NCBI RefSeq assembly: GCF_021504595.1
Contig: NZ_JACSGT010000002.1
Location: forward strand, 310,001-374,000
Direction of reading: 5' to 3'
Source of the DNA: Chryseobacterium indicum
GTDB taxonomy: Bacteria; Bacteroidota; Bacteroidia; Flavobacteriales; Weeksellaceae
DNA length: 64,000 nucleotides
Shown here piece by piece: positions 44,528 through 53,794 of the stretch. A model generated the notes under the pieces. That model was not told the DNA's origin and did no database searches. It saw only the letters and a program-made list of their open reading frames with translations. The position numbers were made by a program, and so were the translations under genes. Within the stretch, counting starts at the first letter, position 1. The number at the start of each line of letters is the position of its first letter.

Positions 44528-44843
44528 AAAACAAATATAAGTTTTTACGGTGATTTGAAACACGAAACTTCATTCTTAAAAGCAGAATTAATTAATTTTA
44601 ACGTTCGAGAATCGGGATTTAAAATAAATATTTTTCTGTAGTTTTTTACTATAAAGATCAATATTTTAATAATAAATGTGCTTTGATAAAGCATTTCTGC
44701 CAATATATAGTTTCTTAATAGTAAGCAATACACGGTAGAGATTTCAAATAATTCATATATTTAATAAAGATATTTGGACTAAAAATTGAAGGAGTAATTT
44801 AACTTTCAATTATTTTTGTAATCCAAAACAGTGAAAGCATCCT
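44528..44843. other. Gene-free divergent region
   Basis: The gap between the DUF2520 gene and the sigma-factor gene. It contains a small hairpin (GCTTT-GAT-AAAGC, 44680-44692) and a promoter-like TATTTTTG (44811-44818) 25 bp before the sigma gene. I see nothing coding here. Confidence 0.45.
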
Positions 44844-45395
44844 ATGAAGATTAAAGACACGGAGATTATTTCGTTGATGCAAGATCCGCGAACTCAGGAA
44901 AAAGGAGTTCGTGCCTTAATGGATGCTTATCAGAGTAGATTGTATTGGCACATAAGAAGAATTATTGTGGACGGAGATCTTGCTCAGGATACTTTGCAGG
45001 AAACTTTTATTAAAGCTTATCAGAATTTTCATCAGTTTAAAAATGACAGCCAGTTGTACACATGGCTGTACAGAATCGCCACCAATGAGGCATTGCAGCA
45101 GGTGAACAAACTGAAAAAAATGCAGAAAACGGATGAAGATCCGGAGTACCATATGCAGAATCTTATTGCAGACAATACAGACGGTGATGCGGAAGAAATA
45201 CAGATTTTGCTGCAGAATGCCATACAAAGCCTGCCCGAAAAGCAGAAACTGGTATTTATGATGCGGTATTATGATGATTTGCCTTACGAAGAAATATCCA
45301 AAATTGTGGATATGTCGGTAGGAACATTAAAAACAAATTATCATTATGCCAAACAGAAGATAGAAGAATATATCAAAGAGAATTACGAAAGATAA
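44844..45395 (+). CDS. ECF RNA polymerase sigma factor
   Basis: The 183-residue protein has sigma region 2 (about 25-95; DLAQDTLQETFIKAYQNFHQF and LYTWLYRIATNEALQ) and region 4 (about 125-180; IQSLPEKQKLVFMMRYYDDLPYEEISKIVDMSVGTLKTNYHYAKQKI). It lacks regions 1 and 3, as expected for group-4 sigma factors that answer envelope signals. It is followed by a one-helix membrane protein that would be its anti-sigma factor, and by a periplasmic protein, a common three-gene layout in Flavobacteria. Confidence 0.94.
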   Translation: MKIKDTEIISLMQDPRTQEKGVRALMDAYQSRLYWHIRRIIVDGDLAQDTLQETFIKAYQNFHQFKNDSQLYTWLYRIATNEALQQVNKLKKMQKTDEDPEYHMQNLIADNTDGDAEEIQILLQNAIQSLPEKQKLVFMMRYYDDLPYEEISKIVDMSVGTLKTNYHYAKQKIEEYIKENYER

Positions 45396-45413
45396 TTTTT
45401 GAGAAACAACAGC

Positions 45414-46040
45414 ATGAAAGATTTTGATCTGGAAAAATTAGAACGCAAAAATATATACAAAGTCCCCGAAAATTTGTTTGAAAATATTCAGGGGAAGGTA
45501 TTGAGCGGGATCAATGATTTTGATCTTGAGCAGCTGGAACGTAAGAATATTTACACCGTTCCGGAAAATATATTTGAAACCGTTCAGGATAACGTTGTGA
45601 AAAATATTCTGCCTGCTAAAAAAGCACCGATTTTTAGACTTAACTGGGCATATGCAGCAGCGGCATCTATTGCTTTGGTTTTTGGAGCGACATTTGTTTT
45701 CAATAACGGAGATCCCGCAGATCCGGCAAAAGAACAGGTCGCAGTAAACCTTCAGGAACCGAAAACGGAGAGCCAGATTGCTTACGAAACCTTAAAATCG
45801 GATTTAACTTCTGTTGAAAATAATAATCAGACAGATAGCAGTCAGGATAATAATAAGTCTTTAGCGAAAGAAGAAAAATCGGCTAAGACAGCAGATGAAG
45901 TGAAACCAAAATCTTCACCATCTGTCTCGAAACAAAATGAGGCTCAGATAAACGAGTATCTGGATTCTTTCTCAAATTCCGAAATTTCGGAATTGGCAAG
46001 CAATTCTACCCAGGACGTTTATCTGGACTTATATAATTAA
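45414..46040 (+). CDS. Putative anti-sigma factor with duplicated N-terminal motif
   Basis: The 208-residue protein has a cytoplasmic N-terminus, one membrane helix (AYAAAASIALVFGATFVF, about residues 77-94) and a Ser/Asn/Lys-rich outer part. The N-terminus contains the same 26-residue stretch twice (DFDLEKLERKNIYKVPENLF at 3-22 and DFDLEQLERKNIYTVPENIF at 36-55), evidently an internal duplication. It starts 18 bp after the sigma gene, so it is probably its membrane-bound regulator. I chose the ATG at 45414; a TTG five codons upstream is possible. No zinc-binding anti-sigma motif (HxxxCxxC) is present. Confidence 0.82.
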   Translation: MKDFDLEKLERKNIYKVPENLFENIQGKVLSGINDFDLEQLERKNIYTVPENIFETVQDNVVKNILPAKKAPIFRLNWAYAAAASIALVFGATFVFNNGDPADPAKEQVAVNLQEPKTESQIAYETLKSDLTSVENNNQTDSSQDNNKSLAKEEKSAKTADEVKPKSSPSVSKQNEAQINEYLDSFSNSEISELASNSTQDVYLDLYN

Positions 46041-46046
46041 AAGAAA

Positions 46047-46565
46047 ATGAAAAAGATATTATTTACGCTTTTTATTATCTATAGTTTTGGTCTGAATGCC
46101 CAAAGGACAGATTATGACTGGAAAAAGATGGATCCTAAGCAAAGAAAGGAGATCATCAATAATCTTTCTCCTGAGGAAAGAAAGGCACTTCTGATGAAAT
46201 TCAGAAACAATATGGTGATGGAAAATCTGGATATTGATCCTAACGATAAAGATGAATTTACCGATATTTATAATGAATATCTGGAAAGCCAGAAGCAGAT
46301 AAAAAGTCAGTTTAATTCAGATTTTAATCCTGAAGAGCTATCCGATGAAGAAGCGAAAGCCAAGCTTCAGCAGAGTTTCGAAGTAGGGCAGAAGCTGCTT
46401 GATAACAGAAAAAAATATGCAGATAAAATGCAGAAGGTAATACCTTGCCAAAAAGTTTTGAAACTTTTTCAGTCTGAAGGAATGATGAGAGATAAAATGA
46501 ATGAAAGAAAACCTTTTGGGAATAGTGGCAGCGGTAGCGCTCTAAGACCAAGACAAAACCCATAA
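46047..46565 (+). CDS. Periplasmic sensor-like protein of the ECF operon
   Basis: The 172-residue protein has a signal peptide (ends GLNAQ) and a mostly helical, charged mature part (DPKQRKEIINNLSPEERKALLMKF, LSDEEAKAKLQQSFEVGQKLLDNRKKYADKMQKVI). The shape and composition recall CpxP/Spy-type periplasmic chaperone-sensors and match what is called a sensor of ECF-type sigma factor in related genomes. It is 6 bp after the anti-sigma gene. A role in signalling or protecting against envelope stress is inferred from the operon. Confidence 0.82.
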   Translation: MKKILFTLFIIYSFGLNAQRTDYDWKKMDPKQRKEIINNLSPEERKALLMKFRNNMVMENLDIDPNDKDEFTDIYNEYLESQKQIKSQFNSDFNPEELSDEEAKAKLQQSFEVGQKLLDNRKKYADKMQKVIPCQKVLKLFQSEGMMRDKMNERKPFGNSGSGSALRPRQNP

Positions 46566-46587
46566 TAGTTTATTTTTTTAATGTTGG

Positions 46588-46618
46588 ACGACCCTTGCAA
46601 TTTATTTGTAAGGGTCGT
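46588..46618 (+). terminator. Terminator of the ECF sigma operon
   Basis: ACGACCCTT and AAGGGTCGT form a perfect 9-bp stem, followed by TTTAATTTT. The hairpin with its flanks is duplicated at 47949-47979. Confidence 0.7.
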
Positions 46619-46661
46619 TTAATTTTAAATTAAAACTATATTTTTGCGAAAATTTTTAACG

Positions 46662-46814
46662 ATGAAGAAGATAATTCTGTTTTTGATGTTTTCGTGCTTT
46701 CTAACCGAACAGAAGACAGCACTCGATTCCGGAAAAACAGTAAGAGATAAACCTGAAAATTTGTCTAATATTTATATTGATCCGCTTACTGGAGAATATA
46801 TTTTTACCGAGTAA
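46662..46814 (+). pseudogene. 50-codon relic of the secreted paralog family
   Basis: This open frame encodes a 50-residue peptide. The first 15 residues (MKKIILFLMFSCFLT) are identical to the gene at 48023, and the end (IYIDPLTGEYIF) matches the C-terminal IYIDPMTGEYDF of the gene at 46834. The about 290 residues between are gone. The upstream 80 bp also match those before 48023. It is best explained as a third paralog that lost its middle in an in-frame deletion. It might still make a small secreted peptide. Confidence 0.7.
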
Positions 46815-46833
46815 TTTTAATTTAAAAAATTTA

Positions 46834-47856
46834 ATGATGAAAAAATTTTTGCAGCTTGTGACGATTTGTCTTATGATTATTTCTTTTGCCCAGAATAAAG
46901 AAGTAATAAAACTGAAAGGGGATATTCCTAATAATGGAGAAGGAGATTACAACACATTAATTGTTATTGATAACAGAAAAGATAAAACCATCGGAGTTCT
47001 GCCTTTTGGAGATGGCAAAGAAATGAGAGAAGTTTCGTTTCAGAACAGTCCTGAAGACGATCTTTCCGAATGGTACCGTAAAAGTAATCTGAAGGGAGGG
47101 AAGCAGGATCTTGTGTTAGTTCTTAATGATCTTAAATTATCTGTAAAAGAAACGTACGAAAGGAAAAACATCGGAAACATGAAATTTTCCCTCCAAAGTT
47201 TTGTGAAGGAAGGAGATAAATATCATTTTCTGTATAAAAAGGATACTACATTTATGTTCAGTCACAGAGATGTCGCTGATGCAATGGTAAGAAATATGCA
47301 TCATTTATTTTCTTCGTATCTTGAAAAAACATATAAATCCAAACCTTCAAAATATGATCTTACCTTGGATGATATTTCCAATTATCAAAGCTATGTAAAT
47401 AATTATCCTGCATTTAAAAATGAAACCCTGAAAGAAGGAATCTATCTGGATTACAATTCGTTTTTCAGGCAGACTCCGGAAGAAGGCTATACTTTGGAGC
47501 GATGGGAAAATGGAACATTAGACAGGGCTGTAAAAACCGAAAACGGAAAGAAGATGAAAATTCCTTCCCGTAAAATGTTTATCTATGTAGAAAACGGAAA
47601 AGCGTTTAAAAATACCTATTCCGGATTTCAGGAGCTGCTAAAAAACGAAAAAGGATTTTACATTGTTGCAAAACCTTCAAGTTTATTTCCGCCTCAATAT
47701 GATATTAGATTAGGAATCATGTTTGGATTGGCCGGCGCAATTGCAGATGCATTACTTTTTAATCCGAATAAACTGAGCCATAATCCTCAGGAAATTTATA
47801 TCGATCCGATGACAGGAGAATACGATTTTAATGATATTTTTGATCAATTACCATAA
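46834..47856 (+). CDS. Secreted paralog A, unknown function
   Basis: The 340-residue protein has a signal peptide (ends ISFAQ), then a beta-rich start with a shared phrase IDNRKDKTIGVLPF. Near the C-terminus there is a short hydrophobic, Gly/Ala-rich segment (IRLGIMFGLAGAIADALLF, about residues 298-316) and the family tail QEIYIDPMTGEYDFND. It is the same length as paralog B (340) and shares LDKRKDKTIG / NRKDKTIG, the SRMxV-like middle and the tail, though overall identity is low. I do not recognise a named family. The two ATG codons at 46834 and 46837 are equally plausible starts. Confidence 0.8.
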   Translation: MMKKFLQLVTICLMIISFAQNKEVIKLKGDIPNNGEGDYNTLIVIDNRKDKTIGVLPFGDGKEMREVSFQNSPEDDLSEWYRKSNLKGGKQDLVLVLNDLKLSVKETYERKNIGNMKFSLQSFVKEGDKYHFLYKKDTTFMFSHRDVADAMVRNMHHLFSSYLEKTYKSKPSKYDLTLDDISNYQSYVNNYPAFKNETLKEGIYLDYNSFFRQTPEEGYTLERWENGTLDRAVKTENGKKMKIPSRKMFIYVENGKAFKNTYSGFQELLKNEKGFYIVAKPSSLFPPQYDIRLGIMFGLAGAIADALLFNPNKLSHNPQEIYIDPMTGEYDFNDIFDQLP

Positions 47857-47948
47857 AAGAATTTTAGTCATATTTAATCATTAGGAGATAAATAACTTTA
47901 CAGATTCAAAACAGGTTGCCAATGTCGGAAACTTGCTTTTAATATTGG

Positions 47949-47979
47949 ACGACCCTTGCAATTTATTTGTGAGGGTTGT
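47949..47979 (+). terminator. Duplicated hairpin before paralog B
   Basis: ACGACCCTT pairs with GAGGGTTGT using G-U pairs. The sequence around it matches 46588-46618 nearly base for base, including the TTTAATTTTAAATTAAAACT that follows, so it was copied along with the leader of paralog B. Confidence 0.6.
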
Positions 47980-48022
47980 TTAATTTTAAATTAAAACTTT
48001 ATTTTTAATGAAATTTTTAACT

Positions 48023-49045
48023 ATGAAAAAAATAATTCTGTTTTTGATGTTTTCGTGCTTTCTAACGGCACAGAAAATTCAGTATATAGAACTTAAAAAT
48101 AATATCAAAGACAAAAATCATATTGCTAAATCTTTTACTCTATTAGATAAAAGAAAAGACAAAACTATTGGAATTGTATCGCACAGGAAAGATCCTTATG
48201 AAGTAAAATTTGAAAAAGATGATCTTGAAAAATTATTTACTGAGTGGTTTGCGGAAAATAATAAAGAAACAGGAAAAACGGATTATTATCCTATTATCGA
48301 AGAACTTGCAGTAAAAGATATTCCAACCGAAAGATCACAAATGGGACATCTGCAAATGAAAATGGTTACTTTTCTTAAAAGAAATGATAAATATTATTTC
48401 TTAAAAAAGTTTAGTGTTTCCAAAGACTATATGCAGAGAGATCATGCCTATATTACTAGAGCTATTGCTGCCAGAATATCTGCTGAATTATCCAATATTA
48501 TTAATGATTCTTACGATGTAAAGGCTCTAAACTATCCTATAGCTGAAAATGAACTGGAAGACTATGAAAAGAATATAACGGAAAACATGCCGATTTATAA
48601 AGCAGATTCTCTTACGAATGGAGTTTATATGGACTTCAGATCATTTGTAGATCAGAAAAAAGATATGGAACTTATTGTCAGAAAAAATAATGAAGGTAAA
48701 ATAAAAGGGGTTAAAAGGATTGACGGGTATGATAATTTCAAAGATTATTTTGCCGTAATAGATAACGGAATCGCTTATAAAAAGACACCAACAAGCCTTA
48801 TAGAAATCGAAGAGGATGAAGAAGGATATTTTATCACTGCCGCTGCGGAAGAATTATTTCCAGAACAAACCAATTACTATGCAGCAGGAGCAGCAGGAGG
48901 AGGCTTAATAACAGCTTTGGCTGTCTCAGTTATAGATCTGGCTATTTCAAGAATCAGAAAGCAGAATGCAAAATATTACAGAGTTGGAATAGACATGCTA
49001 ACAGGAGAATATATTTTACCTGCAAACTTTGATAAAAATAAATAG
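48023..49045 (+). CDS. Secreted paralog B, unknown function
   Basis: The 340-residue protein has a lipoprotein-like or ordinary signal peptide (MKKIILFLMFSCFLTAQ), then LLDKRKDKTIGIVSH, which is the counterpart of NRKDKTIGVLP in paralog A. Late in the protein are NGIAYKKTPTSLIEI and a hydrophobic AAGAAGGGLITALAVSVID segment, ending in YRVGIDMLTGEYILP. I start at 48023 because the signal peptide begins there. Function unknown. Its leader and first 15 codons are duplicated in the relic at 46662. Confidence 0.8.
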   Translation: MKKIILFLMFSCFLTAQKIQYIELKNNIKDKNHIAKSFTLLDKRKDKTIGIVSHRKDPYEVKFEKDDLEKLFTEWFAENNKETGKTDYYPIIEELAVKDIPTERSQMGHLQMKMVTFLKRNDKYYFLKKFSVSKDYMQRDHAYITRAIAARISAELSNIINDSYDVKALNYPIAENELEDYEKNITENMPIYKADSLTNGVYMDFRSFVDQKKDMELIVRKNNEGKIKGVKRIDGYDNFKDYFAVIDNGIAYKKTPTSLIEIEEDEEGYFITAAAEELFPEQTNYYAAGAAGGGLITALAVSVIDLAISRIRKQNAKYYRVGIDMLTGEYILPANFDKNK

Positions 49046-49055
49046 ATTGCTTATA

Positions 49056-49080
49056 AAAAAGAGACAATGCGTCTCTTTTT
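49056..49080 (+). terminator. Terminator of paralog B
   Basis: AAAAAGAGAC-AATGC-GTCTCTTTTT is a perfect 10-bp stem with a 5-base loop and a U-rich 3' arm. Confidence 0.88.
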
Positions 49081-49285
49081 CTCTTTTTATAAATGAAAGG
49101 AATAAGAAGCGGTATTCTTCAGCAAAGAGAATGTTCCGTATTTGTAGTTTTTACATCAAAAAGTAAAATTATTTTGAAAACAGTCCGGATTTGTCCTAAT
49201 GTTTATGAAAGTAGAAACGAAATTAAATTTTAATTTTATTGGCTTATAAATTGATACTAAAAAATACTGCAACTTCGGAAGGTAA

Positions 49286-51085
49286 ATGAACAAGTCGATC
49301 GTAATTTTAGCTCTTATTTTTAATTGTTTCTTCTTTTTTCACGCACAGGAAAAAAAGGATTCGATCTATTATAAAATTGAAAAATTTTCAGATAAGAGAA
49401 AATTTACCAAATTCCTTCACCGTTTTATATTCCGGAGAGAAGCAGATTCCGTTTCTGTAAAAACAACCACCGAAAAAGTAGCGCAGGAAACATATGACGG
49501 AAAATACATCAGAAATATTACAATAGAAACCATAGATCCTTTCGGATACGGTTCTCGGGATAAAAAAGAGAAATCGAGATGGTACGACTGGTTTACCAAT
49601 CATCTTCATTCCAATACAAGAATTTCCACGGTTAACAATTATTTACTTTTTCAAAAAGGAGAAGAATACAATGCCCAGAAAATCTACGAGTCTGAACGTC
49701 TGCTGAGAACAATGCCTTTTATCAACAGAGTGAACATCAGTATTTCCGACAGTACTTCCACCAGAGATTCAATAGATGTTATCGTAAAAGTGCTGGATTC
49801 ATGGAGTCTGAAACCCAGAGCAAGCTATTCCGGAAGTAAAATCGGATTAGGCGTTACCGAAGAAAATTTTCTCGGTCTGGGACATGATTTAAGTTTTCTG
49901 TACCGTAACGATTCTAAAGAAAAACAGAATTATTTACTCGGAAGTTACACCGCATACAATTTATGGGGTTCCTACATCAATGCACAGATTCTGGGAGAGC
50001 GGGATTTTGCTAAAAATGAAAGAATAAGTCTCAGTGCAACGCGCGATTTTTTCTCCCCATTAACCCAATGGGCGGGAGGATTTAATTTTGAATACTTCAT
50101 GCGCCGCGTTTTGCTGCCGATCGAATCCGAAACCGTTTTTCCCGAAGCTCAGATTAAAGTGTACAGTCAGAATTTGTGGGGAGGTTACCAGATTCCTATA
50201 GCCTCAAGATCTTCAGAAAAAGTTTCCAGCAATATTGCTTTAATCGGAAGATTTCAGAATTATCAGTACAAGGATAATCCGGCAATAGACAAATACGATT
50301 ACTTTACCTCTTACAGCAGTTTTCTGGCGTCTGTAGGATTTATACAGCGAAAATTTTCTGTTCAGAAAAATATCTTTCAGTACGATCTTCCGGAAGATAT
50401 TGCGTACGGAACTTCGGCGAGCCTTACAGCGGGAGGTTTGTCCAGAAACAACAGAATCATTCCGTATGCCGGAATTTCTGTAGCACATGGAGATTTTACC
50501 AATATAGGATATTTCAGTGTGAAAGCACAGTTCGGGAAATTTTTCAATGAGGAACGACAAAACCGCGAATCTTTCCGATTGGATGCTACCTATTTTACCA
50601 ATCTTATGAATTGGAAGTTTGCCAGTGCGAGACACTTTTTTTCTCCAACATTAGCTTTGGGAAATCCACAGCAAAACTATTCCTACAGAGACCGCATCAA
50701 TCTTTCTTCCAGTGATGAGTTTCCGGTGTACAGTGCAGATTATATCGGGACAAAAAAACTCGTTCTGCGCTATCAGCTTCAGCTTTTCGTAAACAAAACA
50801 TGGAAAAACTTTCATTTCAGTCCTTACTTAACAGCTGCAGCAGGCTGGTTGGCGGGACCGGATGAAAAATTGTTGAAAACAAACATTAATACAAAAATAG
50901 GAATCGGAGTTCTCATTAATAATCCTTTTCTGGTATTCAACCGGATTCAGATTTCCTTCACCTATTACCCAAAAGTTCCTTTTGACAATAATTCATTGTT
51001 CGATTTCAACAGCAACCGGAACAACCTTTTGCCAATGAACGGCTTTACAACAGACATCCCGCATTTCGTAAATTTTGGAAATTAA
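49286..51085 (+). CDS. Outer-membrane protein with POTRA-like domain and barrel
   Basis: The 599-residue protein has a signal peptide (ends FFHAQ). A POTRA-like domain (about 70-170) contains YDGKYIRNITIETIDPFG and KGEEYNAQKIYESERLLRTMPFINRVNISI. The following about 430 residues are rich in alternating Tyr/Phe/Gly strands and would form a barrel. This resembles Omp85-type proteins (TamA/BamA relatives) seen in Bacteroidetes, but the terminal signature is not the canonical one of BamA. It may assist insertion or export of other outer-membrane proteins. It stands alone. Confidence 0.82.
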   Translation: MNKSIVILALIFNCFFFFHAQEKKDSIYYKIEKFSDKRKFTKFLHRFIFRREADSVSVKTTTEKVAQETYDGKYIRNITIETIDPFGYGSRDKKEKSRWYDWFTNHLHSNTRISTVNNYLLFQKGEEYNAQKIYESERLLRTMPFINRVNISISDSTSTRDSIDVIVKVLDSWSLKPRASYSGSKIGLGVTEENFLGLGHDLSFLYRNDSKEKQNYLLGSYTAYNLWGSYINAQILGERDFAKNERISLSATRDFFSPLTQWAGGFNFEYFMRRVLLPIESETVFPEAQIKVYSQNLWGGYQIPIASRSSEKVSSNIALIGRFQNYQYKDNPAIDKYDYFTSYSSFLASVGFIQRKFSVQKNIFQYDLPEDIAYGTSASLTAGGLSRNNRIIPYAGISVAHGDFTNIGYFSVKAQFGKFFNEERQNRESFRLDATYFTNLMNWKFASARHFFSPTLALGNPQQNYSYRDRINLSSSDEFPVYSADYIGTKKLVLRYQLQLFVNKTWKNFHFSPYLTAAAGWLAGPDEKLLKTNINTKIGIGVLINNPFLVFNRIQISFTYYPKVPFDNNSLFDFNSNRNNLLPMNGFTTDIPHFVNFGN

Positions 51086-51148
51086 AAAAGGACAGAATTA
51101 AATTTTTGTTCTTCAAAATTAAGACTAAGGAATTATCCTGCATTTTGT

Positions 51149-51156
51149 TATCTTTG
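51149..51156 (+). promoter_or_regulatory. -7 promoter box for lepA
   Basis: TATCTTTG, followed by C, is a full match to the most frequent Flavobacterial -7 box, 19 bp before the lepA start. Confidence 0.55.
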
Positions 51157-51175
51157 CAAATTACAAGATTCTTAA

Positions 51176-52972
51176 ATGAAAAACATACGAAATTTTTGCA
51201 TAATCGCCCACATAGACCACGGTAAAAGTACTTTGGCGGATCGTCTTTTGGAATATACCAATACGGTGACTCAGAGAGAACTGCAGTCTCAGACACTGGA
51301 TGATATGGATTTGGAGAAAGAACGTGGAATTACCATTAAATCCCACGCGATCCAGATGGATTATGAATATAAAGGAGAAAAATATATTTTAAACCTTATT
51401 GATACACCGGGACACGTAGATTTTTCTTACGAAGTTTCCCGTTCCATTGCTGCCTGCGAAGGAGCGCTTCTTATTGTAGATGCAGCACAGAGTATTCAGG
51501 CACAGACGATTAGTAATTTATATCTGGCACTGGAAAACGATTTAACCATCATTCCTATTCTGAATAAAATAGATCTTCCTTCCGCAAACCCTGAAGAAGT
51601 AACCGACGAAATCATGAACCTGATCGGTTGCGACTATGAAGATGTTTTAAGAGTTTCCGGTAAAACAGGAGAAGGAGTTCACCATTTGCTTGAGCAGATT
51701 GTAGAAAGAATTCCGGCTCCGGTAGGAGATCCGGATGCGCCGCTTCAGGCTTTGATCTTTGATTCGGTTTACAACCCGTTCAGAGGAATTGAGGCTTACT
51801 TCAAAGTGGTAAACGGAAGTATTTCTAAGAACGAAAAAATTAAATTCTTCGCAACCGGAAAAGAATACGGAGCTGATGAGGTTGGAACACTGAAATTGAA
51901 ACAGGTTCCTAAGAAATCGGTAGAATGTGGAGATGTAGGATATCTGGTTTCCGGAATTAAAGATGCTAGAGAAGTAAAAGTAGGGGATACAATCACTTCT
52001 TTTGAAAAACCTGCAGCCGGACCGATTGAAGGTTTCGAGGAAGTGAAACCAATGGTTTTCGCCGGAATTTATCCGATTGACTCTGAAGATTTTGAAGAAC
52101 TGAGATTCTCTCTTGAAAAATTAAGACTGAATGATGCTTCTCTGGTTTTTGAACCTGAAAGCTCTGCAGCGCTTGGTTTTGGTTTCCGTTGCGGATTCTT
52201 AGGAATGCTTCACATGGAAATCGTTCAGGAAAGACTCGACAGAGAGTTCAACATGAACGTAATTACCACGGTTCCCAACGTATCTTACTTCGGATATACC
52301 AAAAAAGAACCTGAAGTTCCGATTATGATTAATAACCCTTCGGAAATGATGGATCCTACTACGATGGACAGAGTAGAAGAACCTTATATCAAAGCTTCTA
52401 TCATTACAAAATCTGATTTTGTAGGTTCTGTAATGACACTTTGTATCGAAAAAAGAGGGGAAATCGTTAACCAGAGTTACCTGACTTCAGACAGAGTAGA
52501 ATTAATTTTCAATATGCCTTTGGCTGAGGTGGTTTTCGACTTCTACGACAGGCTAAAATCCATTTCTAAAGGGTATGCTTCATTCGATTATCATCCGATC
52601 GGTTTCAGAGCTTCCAAGCTTGTAAAAATGGATATCCTGATCAACGGAGATATGGTAGATGCTTTATCTTCATTGATTCACGATTCGAACGCCTATCACA
52701 TCGGTAAGAAAATGTGTGAAAAGCTTCGTGAGCTGATCCCAAGACAGCAGTTTGATATTGCCGTTCAGGCAGCTTTAGGAACGAAAGTTATTGCAAGAGA
52801 AACCATTAAAGCGTTAAGAAAAGACGTTACCGCAAAATGTTACGGAGGAGATATTTCCAGAAAACGTAAACTTTTGGAAAAGCAGAAAGAAGGTAAAAAG
52901 AAAATGAAGCAGATTGGTAGGGTAGAAGTACCGCAATCGGCGTTTATGGCTGTTTTGAAGCTGAATGACTAG
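51176..52972 (+). CDS. lepA: Elongation factor 4 (LepA)
   Basis: The 598-residue GTPase matches LepA in length and motifs: [19 protein letters not shown] (G1), [11 protein letters not shown] (G2), [15 protein letters not shown] (G3), [11 protein letters not shown] (G4), and the C-terminal LepA-specific domain ([40 protein letters not shown]). It acts on ribosomes during stress or initiation. A terminator with a G-U pair follows at 53006. Confidence 0.97.
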   Translation: MKNIRNFCIIAHIDHGKSTLADRLLEYTNTVTQRELQSQTLDDMDLEKERGITIKSHAIQMDYEYKGEKYILNLIDTPGHVDFSYEVSRSIAACEGALLIVDAAQSIQAQTISNLYLALENDLTIIPILNKIDLPSANPEEVTDEIMNLIGCDYEDVLRVSGKTGEGVHHLLEQIVERIPAPVGDPDAPLQALIFDSVYNPFRGIEAYFKVVNGSISKNEKIKFFATGKEYGADEVGTLKLKQVPKKSVECGDVGYLVSGIKDAREVKVGDTITSFEKPAAGPIEGFEEVKPMVFAGIYPIDSEDFEELRFSLEKLRLNDASLVFEPESSAALGFGFRCGFLGMLHMEIVQERLDREFNMNVITTVPNVSYFGYTKKEPEVPIMINNPSEMMDPTTMDRVEEPYIKASIITKSDFVGSVMTLCIEKRGEIVNQSYLTSDRVELIFNMPLAEVVFDFYDRLKSISKGYASFDYHPIGFRASKLVKMDILINGDMVDALSSLIHDSNAYHIGKKMCEKLRELIPRQQFDIAVQAALGTKVIARETIKALRKDVTAKCYGGDISRKRKLLEKQKEGKKKMKQIGRVEVPQSAFMAVLKLND

Positions 52973-53005
52973 GAAGCTAAACAATCCAGGAAAAAATATA
53001 AAAGT

Positions 53006-53034
53006 AAAATCCGTAGATTATTTCTGCGGATTTT
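53006..53034 (+). terminator. Terminator of lepA
   Basis: AAAATCCGTAGA pairs with TCTGCGGATTTT (12 bp with one G-U), followed by TGTTTTT. The T-run overlaps the -33 box of the next promoter. Confidence 0.8.
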
Positions 53035-53082
53035 TGTTTTTAAGATATGAATTCGTAAATTTGTGTATTCATAACGCAAATT
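53033..53082 (+). promoter_or_regulatory. Promoter and palindromic operator of the NrtR-like gene
   Basis: TTTG at 53033-53036 and TAAATTTG at 53056-53063 are 19 bp apart, a good -33/-7 pair. A 25-bp imperfect palindrome (53058-53082) starts inside the -7 box. Its core is GTGT (53063-53066), ATTCATA, ACGC (53074-53077), with flanks AATTT and AAATT. The same GYGT-N7-ACRC core occurs twice upstream of the NADAR gene. This placement suits a repressor, probably the product of the gene it precedes. Confidence 0.65.
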
Positions 53083-53088
53083 AAAACA

Positions 53089-53784
53089 ATGGAGTCTCCA
53101 AAAAAATTACAGGATATAAAAGTGGCTGTAGATGCAGTAATTTTCGGGTATTTTGATAAAAAAGATCTGCAGATCCTTCTCATTAAAAGAAATATCGAGC
53201 CCTTCAAAGGAGGTTGGGCGCTTCCCGGAGGTCTGGTTTTGGATGATGAAAATCTTGATGATGCCGTAAAACGCGAACTCCACGAAGAAGCGGGAATAAA
53301 GCCCGATTTTTTGGAGCAGCTTTACACTTTTGGAAACGTCGGTCGAGATCCCCGAAACCGCGTAGTTTCCATCGCTTATTTAGGACTTGTCAATCCATCC
53401 TATCATGAGTTGTTTGCCGATTCTGATGCGGAAGATGCACAATGGTTCAGCGTCAATCAACTTCCAAAACTGGCTTTTGATCATCAATCCATTATTGATA
53501 TTGCCTTAAAAAGACTTCGTACGAAAATCCAGTATCAGCCGATCGGTTTTAATCTTTTAAATGATGAATTTGCTTTTTCAGATCTTGAAAACCTATACAA
53601 AACCATCATCGGTAAAGAAATAGACCGCCGTAATTTCCGCAAAAAGATCATGAGCTACGGATTGCTTAACGAAACCAATAATCTTAAAAAAGAAGGCAGC
53701 GGAAGACCCGGTAAACTCTTCACCTTCAATCAGGAAAAATACAGGGAACTCGAAGAGCAGGGATTTTATTTCGAAATCAAATAG
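53089..53784 (+). CDS. nrtR: Nudix-winged-helix regulator, NrtR type
   Basis: The 231-residue protein joins a Nudix domain (about 10-140) with a C-terminal winged helix (about 155-231, FRKKIMSYGLLNE ... GSGRPGKLFTFN). NrtR proteins repress NAD biosynthesis or salvage genes and release DNA on binding ADP-ribose. Sugar-responsive relatives of the same layout exist in Bacteroidetes, so the ligand is not certain. The Nudix box here is intact (Gx5Ex7REUxEExGU: residues of GLVLDDENLDDAVKRELHEE), whereas many NrtR repressors have lost catalysis. Next to a large NAD/ADP-ribose cluster, ADP-ribose sensing is the simplest reading. It has its own operator-like palindrome. Confidence 0.88.
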   Translation: MESPKKLQDIKVAVDAVIFGYFDKKDLQILLIKRNIEPFKGGWALPGGLVLDDENLDDAVKRELHEEAGIKPDFLEQLYTFGNVGRDPRNRVVSIAYLGLVNPSYHELFADSDAEDAQWFSVNQLPKLAFDHQSIIDIALKRLRTKIQYQPIGFNLLNDEFAFSDLENLYKTIIGKEIDRRNFRKKIMSYGLLNETNNLKKEGSGRPGKLFTFNQEKYRELEEQGFYFEIK

Positions 53785-53794
53785 CTTTTGTAAA

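Noticed and set aside
44600..44625. GTTCGAGAATC resembling a tRNA T-arm
   Set aside because: No acceptor, D or anticodon stems can be drawn around it.
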